In this document: one piece after another, positions 1-6,215 of the stretch
How the letters are laid out: every line of letters begins with the position of its first letter
Position numbering within the stretch: the stretch's first letter is position 1
Position numbers and translations under genes: made by a program
The notes under the pieces: model-generated
The model's database searches: none
The model's input: only the letters and a program-made list of their open reading frames with translations
Told to the model about the DNA's origin: nothing
Assembly: GCA_005788205.1 (NCBI GenBank)
Contig: SXYT01000152.1
Coordinates: forward strand, 1 to 9,431
Length of the DNA stretch: 9,431 nucleotides
Source of the DNA: Actinomycetota bacterium
Lineage (GTDB): Bacteria; Actinomycetota; Acidimicrobiia; Acidimicrobiales; Ilumatobacteraceae
Direction of reading: 5' to 3'

Positions 1-575
1 CCGTACATGTGGTACCCGTTGCGCTCCCAGAAGCCGGGTTTGTCGCTGTCGCGCACCTCGATGCCGCGCAGCCACTTGGGTGACTTCCAGAAGTAGAGGT
101 TCGGCACCACCAGACGGACCGGCCCGCCGTGAATCGGCTCCAGCGGCTTGCCGTCGAACTCCCACGTCACGATCGACTCGTCGCGCGTGGCGTCATCGAG
201 CGGCACGTTCGCGGTGTAGCCGAACTCCGCATGACCCATGATGTGGCTGGCGCCCGACTGCACGCCCGCCCGGGCGAGCAGGTCCTTCACCCGCACGCCG
301 CGCCAGACGGTGTCGAACTTCGACCACTTGGTCACGCAGTGGATGTCGGTCACCAGTTCCACGGTGGGCATCGCGGTGAGCTCCTCGAACGTGACGCGGT
401 ACGGCTCGTCGACGAGACCGAAGATGGTCAGGTTCCACTCCCCCGGCGCGTATGTCGGCACGTCGCCGACGTGCAGCACGGGGAACCTGTCGGTGAGGTA
501 CTGGCCGGGCGGGAGGCGGTCGCCGTCGTACCCCATGGCAACGACTTCCTGGCGGTTGCGCTCGAAGAAACTCAC
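1..575 (-). CDS. Sulfite oxidase-like molybdopterin oxidoreductase (C-terminus missing)
   Basis: This is a partial gene of 191 codons; it enters from the left edge, so the C-terminal end is absent. The translation carries the oxidoreductase molybdopterin-binding fold of the sulfite oxidase/YedY superfamily. Visible hallmarks are a VLHVGDVPTYAPGEWNL segment (residues about 33-49), TDIHCVTKWSKFD (77-89) with Cys80 as the expected molybdenum ligand, HGGPVRLVVPNLYFWKSPKW (149-168) and GFWERNGYHMY at the edge. The GTG at 575 is chosen because the resulting start (VSFFERN) resembles the N-terminus of the cytoplasmic actinobacterial family of about 200 residues; the ATG at codon 14 (536) is an alternative. 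No signal peptide or Tat motif is visible, unlike periplasmic MsrP/YedY, so a cytoplasmic location is inferred. Only about 10-20 residues should be missing. The substrate is unknown, and calling it a sulfite oxidase would go too far. It is divergent from the phosphatase gene at 628. Confidence 0.9.
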   Translation of the reverse strand, partial: MSFFERNRQEVVAMGYDGDRLPPGQYLTDRFPVLHVGDVPTYAPGEWNLTIFGLVDEPYRVTFEELTAMPTVELVTDIHCVTKWSKFDTVWRGVRVKDLLARAGVQSGASHIMGHAEFGYTANVPLDDATRDESIVTWEFDGKPLEPIHGGPVRLVVPNLYFWKSPKWLRGIEVRDSDKPGFWERNGYHMY

Positions 576-581
576 GGGGAC

Positions 582-587
582 AGTCTG
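582..587 (-). promoter_or_regulatory. Possible -10 element for the oxidoreductase gene
   Basis: On the minus strand CAGACT lies 6 nt before the GTG start, the same geometry as the other promoters in this window, which would place the transcription start on the G of GTG. The first base deviates from TANNNT and no -35 box is recognisable, so this is tentative. No Shine-Dalgarno sequence precedes the start. Confidence 0.3.
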
Positions 588-614
588 CCCGATGGAGCCC
601 CCGCACGTCGCAGG

Positions 615-620
615 TACCGT
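615..620 (+). promoter_or_regulatory. -10 element (TACCGT) of the phosphatase gene, probably leaderless
   Basis: TACCGT fits the actinobacterial TANNNT -10 consensus and lies 7 nt before the ATG at 628, so transcription should begin within about 1 nt of the start codon. There is no Shine-Dalgarno sequence between them, which agrees with leaderless translation. No clear -35 box is seen. Confidence 0.5.
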
Positions 621-627
621 GTGGCCC

Positions 628-1089
628 ATGGCCGTCTATCTCATCCGTCACGCGAAGGCCGGGAGCCGGTCCGCATGGACCGAGAGCGACTCCACGAGAC
701 CGCTCAGCCCCGACGGCGAGGCGCAGGCCCGCGCCATCGCGGACGACTGGCTGCACGGTGAGCCGGCCGCGGTGTTCTCGAGCCCGCGCCTGCGCTGCGT
801 GCAGACGGTGCGGCCCCTCGCCGAGCGGTTCGGGCTGGAGGTGGTCATCGAGCCGATGGTCGAGGAGGACACCCCCTTCGAGCAGGCCCTGCGCGTCATC
901 GAGGACGCACCAGACGGCGCGGTGTTCGCCAGCCACGGTGACGTGATCCCGGAGGTGGTCGATGCGCTCATCCGGCGCGGCATGACGATCACCGGCTCGG
1001 CCGGCGGGCTGCGCAAGGCCGCGATGTTCGTGCTGCACCGTGAGGACGGCAGGTTCGCGCGCTGCGACTACGTCGCACCCCCGCGGTGA
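628..1089 (+). CDS. Histidine phosphatase, SixA / MutT1 C-domain type
   Basis: The product is 153 residues. It has the histidine phosphatase (phosphoglycerate mutase-like) catalytic set: YLIRHAKAG at 4-12 with Arg7 and the phospho-acceptor His8, a SSPRLRCVQT block at 51-60 supplying the second arginine, an acidic Glu-Glu around 79-80, and ASHGDVI at 101-107 with His103. Length and RHAKAG motif fit the SixA branch. The RPLSPDG and SSPxLRCxQT blocks also resemble the phosphatase domain found C-terminal to NUDIX in mycobacterial MutT1-type proteins, but here no NUDIX domain is fused. It could dephosphorylate a phosphohistidine protein or a small phospho-metabolite; the sequence does not decide. 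The ATG at 628 is chosen over the longer upstream reading because the fold starts immediately (MAVYLIRHA) and a -10 box lies 7 nt before it. It has no signal peptide and is presumably cytoplasmic. Its stop is 7 bp from the stop of the convergent ccm operon. Confidence 0.85.
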   Translation: MAVYLIRHAKAGSRSAWTESDSTRPLSPDGEAQARAIADDWLHGEPAAVFSSPRLRCVQTVRPLAERFGLEVVIEPMVEEDTPFEQALRVIEDAPDGAVFASHGDVIPEVVDALIRRGMTITGSAGGLRKAAMFVLHREDGRFARCDYVAPPR

Positions 1090-1096
1090 CCGCCCG

Positions 1097-1840
1097 CTAG
1101 TCCGCGAGCGCCTTGTCCAGCTCTGCGCTGATCGCGTCCACGAAACTCTCGACCTCGGCCGGCGGGTTCATCGCCTTGCACTCGTCGATCTCGGGCTTGG
1201 CGCTCCGCGCGTCACCGAGGAAGCGGAAATGGACGATCCCGAGGAAGCACGCCGCGTCCGGGTAGCCAGGGTCGACGCCGCGGGCACGAGCGAGATCGGC
1301 GAGCACGGTTGCGTACGCGACGTCGCGCAGGTTGCCGGTTGCCTCCCGCGCGGTGAGCGCAATGAGCCACGCACGGTACGTGAGCGCCTCGGCGTTGTCG
1401 GGTTCCACCTTCAGCACCTCGTTGTAGATCTCGATCGCCTTCGTGGGGTCCGAGAAGTTCAGCTGGCGCGCGGTGCTCAGGCGTGTCGCGGTGCTCTCCT
1501 CGATCCCGCCGCTCGAGCTCTGCCCGGGCAGGCGCTGGCCCGCTGACGACGCCACCCACGCCCCGCTGCCCGCCGCGAGGGAGAGCACCACGAGCACCGC
1601 AACGATGCGCCGGGGCCAGGTGCGCCGCGGCAGCGGCGGGGTGTCGTCCGGCCTGTCGATCTCGTCGCCGCGCAGCTGGTGGGAGATTGCGGCGGCGCGC
1701 GAGACGTAGTCATCGCGGAGCGACCGATAGTCGTCGTCGTCGATGTCACCCGCCTCGCGCTCGCGCTCCAGGTCGCGCAGGGAGTCGAGCAGGAAGTCGA
1801 GCTGCTCCTCCAGCATCTCGCGCTCGGTGGGCCCCTCCAT
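1097..1840 (-). CDS. ccmI: CcmI-like TPR protein of cytochrome c maturation
   Basis: The product is 247 residues. Residues about 10-57 form a charged, probably coiled segment (FLLDSLRDLEREREAGDI, then DDDYRSLRDDYVSR) that matches the cytosolic block of CcmI, where LxELERDxxxGxIxxxEYxxxR is typical. A single membrane helix follows at about 78-99, then an extracytoplasmic part with TPR-like helices; the clearest is KAIEIYNEVLKVEPDNAEAL at 134-153. In the System I pathway CcmI captures the C-terminus of apocytochrome c and hands it to CcmFH, and that role is inferred here. Unlike proteobacterial CcmI, no first membrane helix precedes the coiled block. It is the last gene of the operon. Its ATG overlaps the ccmH stop by 1 nt (TGATG) and is preceded by a strong GAGGAGG Shine-Dalgarno 7 nt upstream, supporting this start. 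A generic TPR protein is the alternative, but position and N-terminal motif favour CcmI. Confidence 0.78.
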   Translation of the reverse strand: MEGPTEREMLEEQLDFLLDSLRDLEREREAGDIDDDDYRSLRDDYVSRAAAISHQLRGDEIDRPDDTPPLPRRTWPRRIVAVLVVLSLAAGSGAWVASSAGQRLPGQSSSGGIEESTATRLSTARQLNFSDPTKAIEIYNEVLKVEPDNAEALTYRAWLIALTAREATGNLRDVAYATVLADLARARGVDPGYPDAACFLGIVHFRFLGDARSAKPEIDECKAMNPPAEVESFVDAISAELDKALAD

Positions 1841-2340
1841 CAGAGGACCTCCTCGTCGTCATCGATGCGGCCGCCCGCGAGCAGTTCCTCCACGAGGGCG
1901 CGGTCGTCGTCGCTCGGCACGGCACCCTGCTGCAGGCGCCAGCGGCGGAAGGCCGCTGCGAGTCCCGCCACGGCGCACACACCGACAGCGATCGGCAGGA
2001 CCCACACGAGTGCATCGAGACCGGTGGCGCGCGGCACGAGCAGCACCCTCGCCTGGAACGCACCGGCGATGTTCCCGATGATCTCGTCGTCGGTCAGCGC
2101 CCCGGCTGCCACGTCACGGGCGATCTGGTTGCGGATCGACTCTGCGGCCGATGCACGCGAGACGTAGACGCTCTCCCCGTCGCAGGTGGGGCACGCGACC
2201 CGCTTCGAGATCGCGTCGATCCGCTCGCTCTGGGTGCGCGGGCCGTCATCGCGCGTGGTCCCGATAGTGAGGAGCACGACGACCACGAGACCCATGAGCA
2301 TCCACACGGGCCAGGACCTGATGCGCCGGGCGAGGTTCAC
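1840..2340 (-). CDS. ccmH: CcmH, cytochrome c maturation thiol oxidoreductase
   Basis: The product is 166 residues, in the size range of CcmH/CycL. A membrane helix at about 11-27 is followed by the extracytoplasmic thiol domain with Cys50-Pro-Thr-Cys53 (ACPTCDGES), corresponding to the LRCPVCQ redox motif. The SIRNQIARDVAAGALTDDEI segment (68-87) and VLLVPRATGLDALVWVLP (99-116) match the family's conserved helix and the LW-P entrance to the second helix (about 110-131). A cytoplasmic tail of about 35 residues is rich in Asp and Glu. CcmH reduces the CxxCH cysteines of apocytochrome c or the mixed disulfide formed with CcmG. The usual Gln after the motif is Asp here. It starts with GTG at 2340 inside the ccmG stop (GTGA, 4-nt overlap), preceded by AGGGGG 5 nt upstream. 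Confidence 0.9.
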   Translation of the reverse strand: MNLARRIRSWPVWMLMGLVVVVLLTIGTTRDDGPRTQSERIDAISKRVACPTCDGESVYVSRASAAESIRNQIARDVAAGALTDDEIIGNIAGAFQARVLLVPRATGLDALVWVLPIAVGVCAVAGLAAAFRRWRLQQGAVPSDDDRALVEELLAGGRIDDDEEVL

Positions 2341-2891
2341 GACTGCCCCCTGTCTGCGGCACGCATCGTGTCGATCCGCTCCTGGAGGAACCCCTCGGTG
2401 ATCTCCCCGATGATGCGCAGGCGGACGAACCCGTTGGGGTCGATCACCCAGGTCTCGGGGACCTTCGCCACGCCGAAGGCAACGGAGATGGCACCATCGT
2501 CGTCCTTCACCTTCGGCCAGTCGCCGCCGTTCGCACCGAAGAACGCCGAGACGGCCTGGTCGCTGTCATCGTTCACGACGGTGACCAGTTCCACCGGGTC
2601 CGCGGCCGAATCCTGTGCCGCGTCGAAGGCCACCAGCTGGGGGTGCTCGTTGCGGCACGGCACGCACGTGGAGTTGAAGAAGTTGAGCACGACCCAGCTG
2701 CCCTTGCGCCGCGACAGGTCGAACGCGGCGCCGTCGATGGTCGCGGAGCGCACCGCGGGTGCGGCGCGGCCGAGCAGCGGCGACTCCGCTGTGTCGCTGT
2801 CGCCGGGCTCCGCGAGTGCGAGCACGGCGAGCAGCCCGACGAGGACTGCACCGACCGCGGCTGCGATCAACGGGGAACGGCGCCTGGTCAC
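2337..2891 (-). CDS. ccmG: CcmG/DsbE-type thioredoxin of cytochrome c maturation
   Basis: The product is 184 residues. An N-terminal signal-anchor helix (about 8-27) is followed by a thioredoxin fold with NFFNSTCVPCRNEHPQL at 70-86, where the active site is Cys76-Val-Pro-Cys79. The cis-proline loop is KVPETWVIDPNG at 143-154, close to the APETFLID motif of CcmG. LLGRAAPAVR (39-48) matches the strand that opens CcmG/ResA-type domains. The protein is tethered to the outer face of the membrane, where it delivers reductant (usually from CcdA/DsbD) to CcmH and apocytochrome c. ResA of System II is the closest alternative, but the operon settles the assignment. It starts at GTG 2891, overlapping the ccmF stop by 4 nt, with a GGAGG about 10 nt upstream. 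No ccdA or dsbD gene is in the window. Confidence 0.93.
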   Translation of the reverse strand: MTRRRSPLIAAAVGAVLVGLLAVLALAEPGDSDTAESPLLGRAAPAVRSATIDGAAFDLSRRKGSWVVLNFFNSTCVPCRNEHPQLVAFDAAQDSAADPVELVTVVNDDSDQAVSAFFGANGGDWPKVKDDDGAISVAFGVAKVPETWVIDPNGFVRLRIIGEITEGFLQERIDTMRAADRGQS

Positions 2892-4852
2892 GGGGCCGCG
2901 GCCTCCGGCACGGGTGCCGACACGGGGTCAGTGGGCTTCCGTCGGCGGCCGGGGAACATGGCAAGGACCGTGCCCACGGCCATCATCGCGCCCCCGACCC
3001 AGATCCACACGATCATCGGCTTCACGAACACCTTGATCTTCGCGGTGCCGGAGTCCATCTTCACGGGGGGCTCGAGCGTGACGTAGATGTCCTTCGTGAG
3101 GGTGGTGAGAACGGACGGCGTGCCGATGTTGTTGCCCATCTTCAGGTACTTGGTGACGGCCGGTGCCCGCTCTGTGCCGTCCACCTCGACTCGCGCCGAG
3201 ATGCGCGTCTGACGGTCGTCCTCCTCACGGGAGAACCCGACCAGCTCGAACGTGTGGCCCCCCCACTCGATCGGCGTGTCCAGCTTCAGGGTCAGCTCCT
3301 GGCTGCGGGTGAAGCTGTTCGACGCCGCGAGCGCCACCGCGATGAGGATGACACCGATGTGCACGACCATCCCGCCGTTCGCCCTGCCGACGAGACCGCG
3401 CAGGCCCTGGCGCCGCGTGGCGAGTGCCAGTTGCCGGAGCGCGGCACCGCCGGCGAACCCGCCGAGGAAAAAGGTGAGGAGCGGTGCGATCCCAGTTGCC
3501 CCCACGACGACGCTGACGAGGAGCGCGAGCGTGCCGCCCCATGCCGGCCAGAACAAACGCTGCGAGAGGAGCTCGCCGGATGCCTTGCGCCACGGCAGCA
3601 CGGGCGCCACGCACATGAGAAAGAGCAGCGTGAGGCCCACCGGCACGCCGAGTCGGTCGAAGAACGGCTCCCCGACCACCAACTGGCGGTCCTGCAGCGC
3701 CTCCACGATGAGCGGGAACACCGTCCCGAGGAGGACGACGAACGCGAACACGCCGAACAGGACGTTGTTCGCGAGGAACGCACCCTCGCGGGACAACGGC
3801 GAGTCGATGGTGCCGGGCGAACGAAGAAGGTCACCGCGCCACCCGATCAGGACGACGGACGCCAGCACGATGACCGCGAAGAACGTCAGCAGGAACGGGC
3901 CGATCTGGCCGTCGCTGAAGGCGTGCACGCTGTTCAGCACGCCGGAACGGGTGAGGAACGTGCCGAGGATCGTCAGCGAGAACGTGGACACGAGGAGCGA
4001 GAGGTTCCAGACGCGCAGCATCCCGCGGCGTTCCTGGACGAGCACGGAGTGGATGTACGCGGTGCCGGTGAGCCACGGGATGAACGAAGCATTCTCCACC
4101 GGGTCCCACGCCCACACGCCGCCCCAGCCGAGCACCTCGTAGCTCCACCAACTGCCGAGGATGATGCCGAACGTGAGGAAACCCCACGACATGAGCGCCC
4201 AGCGCCGCGTCTCGAGCAGCCATCCCTCCCCCACCCGTCCCGTGACGAGCGCACCGATCGCGAAGGCAAAGGGCACCGTGAACCCGACATAGCCGAGGTA
4301 GAGGATCGGCGGGTGGAACACCACGAGGACGTGGTTCTGCAGAAGCGGGTTCGGCCCGGGACCGTCGAGGACCCCGGCCGGGCCGGCCGCGAACGGGTTC
4401 GCCGGGCCGAGCGTGAGCACGAAGAAGAAGACCCCGACGAAGAACATCGTGGCGAGGGCCCATCCGACCATCGGGTCGTCGAGCTTGGCGCGGTACTTCA
4501 CGGCGATACCGACGGTGAGGAACGTGAGCACCATCAGCCACAGCAGGATGGAGCCCTCGAGCGCGCTCCAGACCGCGGTGAAGTTGTAGAGCGCCGGCGT
4601 GCTCCAGGAGCCGACCTTCTGGACGTATGCGAGCGAGAAGTCCCGCGTGATCATCGCCCACTCCATGCAGACGAACGCACCGAGGGACGCGATGCCGGTG
4701 AGCCAGGCAAAACGCGGCACGAGGCGGAGCACCTTGGGGTCCGACTGGCGCGTGCCCGTCACGGCAGAGACAAGGCCGAACACGGCCCCGACGAGGCCGA
4801 CCAGCAGTGCCGCCCTGCCGAGCGGACCTGCTACTCCTGTGACACCGAGCAT
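2888..4852 (-). CDS. ccmF: CcmF, heme lyase subunit of System I
   Basis: The product is 654 residues, the usual CcmF length, and a polytopic membrane protein with many hydrophobic helices and a soluble extracytoplasmic domain (about 510-605). The tryptophan-rich WWD domain spans 233-261 (GSWWSYEVLGWGGVWAWDPVE and onward). Four histidines expected to ligand hemes can be placed: His174 or His180 in QNHVLVVFHPPILYLGY, His268 in TAYIHSV, His310 in LNSVHAFSDG and His498 in GGMVVHIGV. CcmF takes heme from holo-CcmE and joins it to the CxxCH thiols of apocytochrome c. The reading frame stays open upstream to 5257, but that part is a shadow of ccmE. The ATG at 4852 is chosen because the conserved sequence begins there and a GAGG lies 7 nt upstream. 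This gives a 22-nt overlap with ccmE, suggesting translational coupling. The C-terminal tail is proline- and alanine-rich. Confidence 0.96.
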   Translation of the reverse strand: MLGVTGVAGPLGRAALLVGLVGAVFGLVSAVTGTRQSDPKVLRLVPRFAWLTGIASLGAFVCMEWAMITRDFSLAYVQKVGSWSTPALYNFTAVWSALEGSILLWLMVLTFLTVGIAVKYRAKLDDPMVGWALATMFFVGVFFFVLTLGPANPFAAGPAGVLDGPGPNPLLQNHVLVVFHPPILYLGYVGFTVPFAFAIGALVTGRVGEGWLLETRRWALMSWGFLTFGIILGSWWSYEVLGWGGVWAWDPVENASFIPWLTGTAYIHSVLVQERRGMLRVWNLSLLVSTFSLTILGTFLTRSGVLNSVHAFSDGQIGPFLLTFFAVIVLASVVLIGWRGDLLRSPGTIDSPLSREGAFLANNVLFGVFAFVVLLGTVFPLIVEALQDRQLVVGEPFFDRLGVPVGLTLLFLMCVAPVLPWRKASGELLSQRLFWPAWGGTLALLVSVVVGATGIAPLLTFFLGGFAGGAALRQLALATRRQGLRGLVGRANGGMVVHIGVILIAVALAASNSFTRSQELTLKLDTPIEWGGHTFELVGFSREEDDRQTRISARVEVDGTERAPAVTKYLKMGNNIGTPSVLTTLTKDIYVTLEPPVKMDSGTAKIKVFVKPMIVWIWVGGAMMAVGTVLAMFPGRRRKPTDPVSAPVPEAAAP

Positions 4853-5310
4853 GCCGCGGCCTCGTTGTTCGCCTGATCGAACCTGGTCTCGTTCTTCTCG
4901 ACGTACTCGTTCGTGTGCTTCACCTCGATGCGGTCGCTGTCGAATCCCTCCCCCACGAGCCGCCCGTGGGCGACAACGGGGATGCACTCCTGGAAGACCC
5001 CTCCCGGGTCGCCGAGATAACTCACCTCGAGCGTCTTTGTGTTCCACTCGAGCGTGAACACCGTGCTCCCGTCCTGCTTCTCGAGCGAGTCCCGGCGCAC
5101 GATGCCCTGGACACGGATGCGGCGGTCGCCGTCGCAGCCCCGGCGCACCCCCACCTCGTCGACGTTGCAGTAGTAGTCGATCGCGCTCGTGAGGAACTTC
5201 GTGACCACCACCCCGCCAGCGACGAGGGCGACGGCCACGATCAGCACGGGTGCCCACCTGCGCCGCCGGCCGGGGGCGGACGCGGCATCGGTGCGCGGTG
5301 TCAGGTCCAC
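4831..5310 (-). CDS. ccmE: CcmE, heme chaperone with extra cysteines
   Basis: The product is 159 residues. A basic N-terminus and membrane helix (about 20-38) precede a small beta-barrel domain. The heme attachment motif reads KHTNEYV, giving His132 and Tyr136 in the HxxxY spacing of E. coli HDENY, so covalent heme binding at the histidine is expected. CcmE carries heme from CcmC to CcmF outside the membrane. Departures from the familiar form are Cys48 and Cys59 flanking the first strand (YYCNVDEVGVRRGC), Cys109 in FQECIPVVAHGRL where Gly is usual, Cys154 near the end, and loss of the PPE sequence after the heme motif. GTG 5310 is chosen as the start: it has GGGAAGAG about 6 nt upstream and overlaps the ccmD stop by 10 nt. 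A longer reading from 5367 would add 19 residues that lie wholly inside ccmD. Confidence 0.92.
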   Translation of the reverse strand: MDLTPRTDAASAPGRRRRWAPVLIVAVALVAGGVVVTKFLTSAIDYYCNVDEVGVRRGCDGDRRIRVQGIVRRDSLEKQDGSTVFTLEWNTKTLEVSYLGDPGGVFQECIPVVAHGRLVGEGFDSDRIEVKHTNEYVEKNETRFDQANNEAAACSVSQE

Positions 5311-5435
5311 GGCATCTCTTCCCGGGAGGCGCGACGGGCCAGGCCGCGGCCGCGGCGCACCACCCACGCCGCGTAGGCAGCGATCGAGCCGAAGGTCAGC
5401 ACGTAACTGGCGATGATGAACGAGGCGTGCTCCAT
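5301..5435 (-). CDS. ccmD: CcmD, small heme-exporter membrane protein
   Basis: This small gene encodes 44 residues. It opens with MEHASFIIASYVLTF, matching the CcmD pattern (xHxxFIxxxYxxT) found in this family. It has one membrane helix (about 5-26) followed by a basic cytoplasmic tail rich in Arg (VVRRGRGLARRASREE). CcmD stabilises the CcmABC complex and helps release holo-CcmE. It lies exactly where CcmD is expected, between ccmC (1-nt TGATG overlap) and ccmE (10-nt overlap). The ATG at 5435 is the only sensible start. Longer readings in this frame run through ccmC and are shadows. Confidence 0.9.
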   Translation of the reverse strand: MEHASFIIASYVLTFGSIAAYAAWVVRRGRGLARRASREEMPWT

Positions 5436-6181
5436 CAGCGCGCCCCCGCCTCGTCGCGGCGCGAGGCGATCGCCTCGTCGAGGCCGCGGTCGGCGACGGT
5501 GTCCTCCAGCAGGATCACCCGCTGGCGGTGGAGGACCAGCCACACGAACAGTGCCGTGAACGTCGCGAGACCGAGCATGAGCGTGAACAGCATGAGGCCG
5601 TCCATCTCCACCTTCGCGTTGGGGTTCGCGACAGATGCCTCCTGGTGCAGCGAGCGCCACAGTTCCACGCTGAAGTGCACCAGCGGGATCTCGAGCACCG
5701 CGAGCAGTGCGAGGACGGCGGAACGGCGCGCACGCTGGCGCAGCGTGCCCCCGAGCCGGCGCACGGCGAGGTACCCCACGTACGTGATGAAGAGGAACGC
5801 GGTGCTCGTGAGCCGCGCGTCCCACACCCAGTAGGTGCCCCACGTGAGGCGGCCCCACAGGCTGCCGGTCACGAGCGACACGGCCACGAACAGCACGCCG
5901 ATCTCGGCGCTGGCGCCGGCGACCCTGTCCCACGCGACAGAGCGGGTCCCTCGGGAGAGGTAGGCGCCCGAGCAGACCGCGGTGAGTGCAAAGGCCATGT
6001 ACGCCACCCAGATGGAGGGCACGTGCACGTACATGATGCGGACGGTGGAGCCCTGCACGACATCCTCGGCCGACCACCACAGCCCGCTCAGCACGAGAAG
6101 GACGAGCAGGACACAGACGACGAGACCCAGCCTGCGCGTGGCCGGCGTTCCGGTGGTTGCGTGTGCGCCTGTCGGGGTCAT
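5435..6181 (-). CDS. ccmC: CcmC, heme handling protein that loads CcmE
   Basis: The product is 248 residues with six predicted membrane helices. It carries the WWD domain GSLWGRLTWGTYWVWDARLTS at about 106-126 between helices 3 and 4. Two external histidines flank it: His53 in YVHVPSIW and His179 in LWRSLHQE, equivalent to the heme-ligand histidines of E. coli CcmC (HVPSAW and NTLHQG). CcmC binds heme at the outer face and promotes its covalent attachment to CcmE. The ATG at 6181 is 33 nt beyond the ccmB stop and lacks a good Shine-Dalgarno sequence, the only loosely joined gene in the operon. No better in-frame start exists in the gap. The last 30 residues (RVILLEDTVADRGLDEAIAS...) form a charged cytoplasmic tail. 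Confidence 0.95.
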   Translation of the reverse strand: MTPTGAHATTGTPATRRLGLVVCVLLVLLVLSGLWWSAEDVVQGSTVRIMYVHVPSIWVAYMAFALTAVCSGAYLSRGTRSVAWDRVAGASAEIGVLFVAVSLVTGSLWGRLTWGTYWVWDARLTSTAFLFITYVGYLAVRRLGGTLRQRARRSAVLALLAVLEIPLVHFSVELWRSLHQEASVANPNAKVEMDGLMLFTLMLGLATFTALFVWLVLHRQRVILLEDTVADRGLDEAIASRRDEAGAR

Positions 6182-6201
6182 CTCGTCAGTCTTGTGGAGG
6201 G

Positions 6202-6215
6202 GGGCGATATCGCCC
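6202..6215. repeat. Perfect 14-bp palindrome in the ccmB-ccmC gap
   Basis: GGGCGATATCGCCC reads identically on both strands and fills much of the 33-nt gap between ccmB and ccmC, touching the first base of the ccmB stop codon. In RNA it could fold only as a 5-bp stem with an AUAU loop. It lacks a following U-run, so it is not a rho-independent terminator. It could be a protein-binding site, an RNA processing or stability element, or chance. Confidence 0.45.

Noticed and set aside
1079..1096. A possible terminator between the phosphatase and the ccm operon (short GCGG/CCGC hairpin)
   Set aside because: The stem is only 4 bp with no U-run on either strand, so it does not meet terminator criteria.
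1483..3036. A 517-codon plus-strand open frame opposite ccmI-like, ccmH and ccmG
   Set aside because: It is an Arg/Ala/Ser-rich translation without domains, and the minus-strand genes explain the region fully.
2759..4876. A 705-codon plus-strand open frame antisense to ccmF and ccmG
   Set aside because: Its product is rich in Arg, Glu, His and Asp with no fold-like pattern, and it mirrors the high-GC third-position bias of ccmF on the opposite strand. It is a shadow.
4853..5257. An upstream extension of ccmF by 135 residues
   Set aside because: The added residues are Arg-rich shadow sequence over ccmE; conserved CcmF sequence begins at the ATG at 4852.
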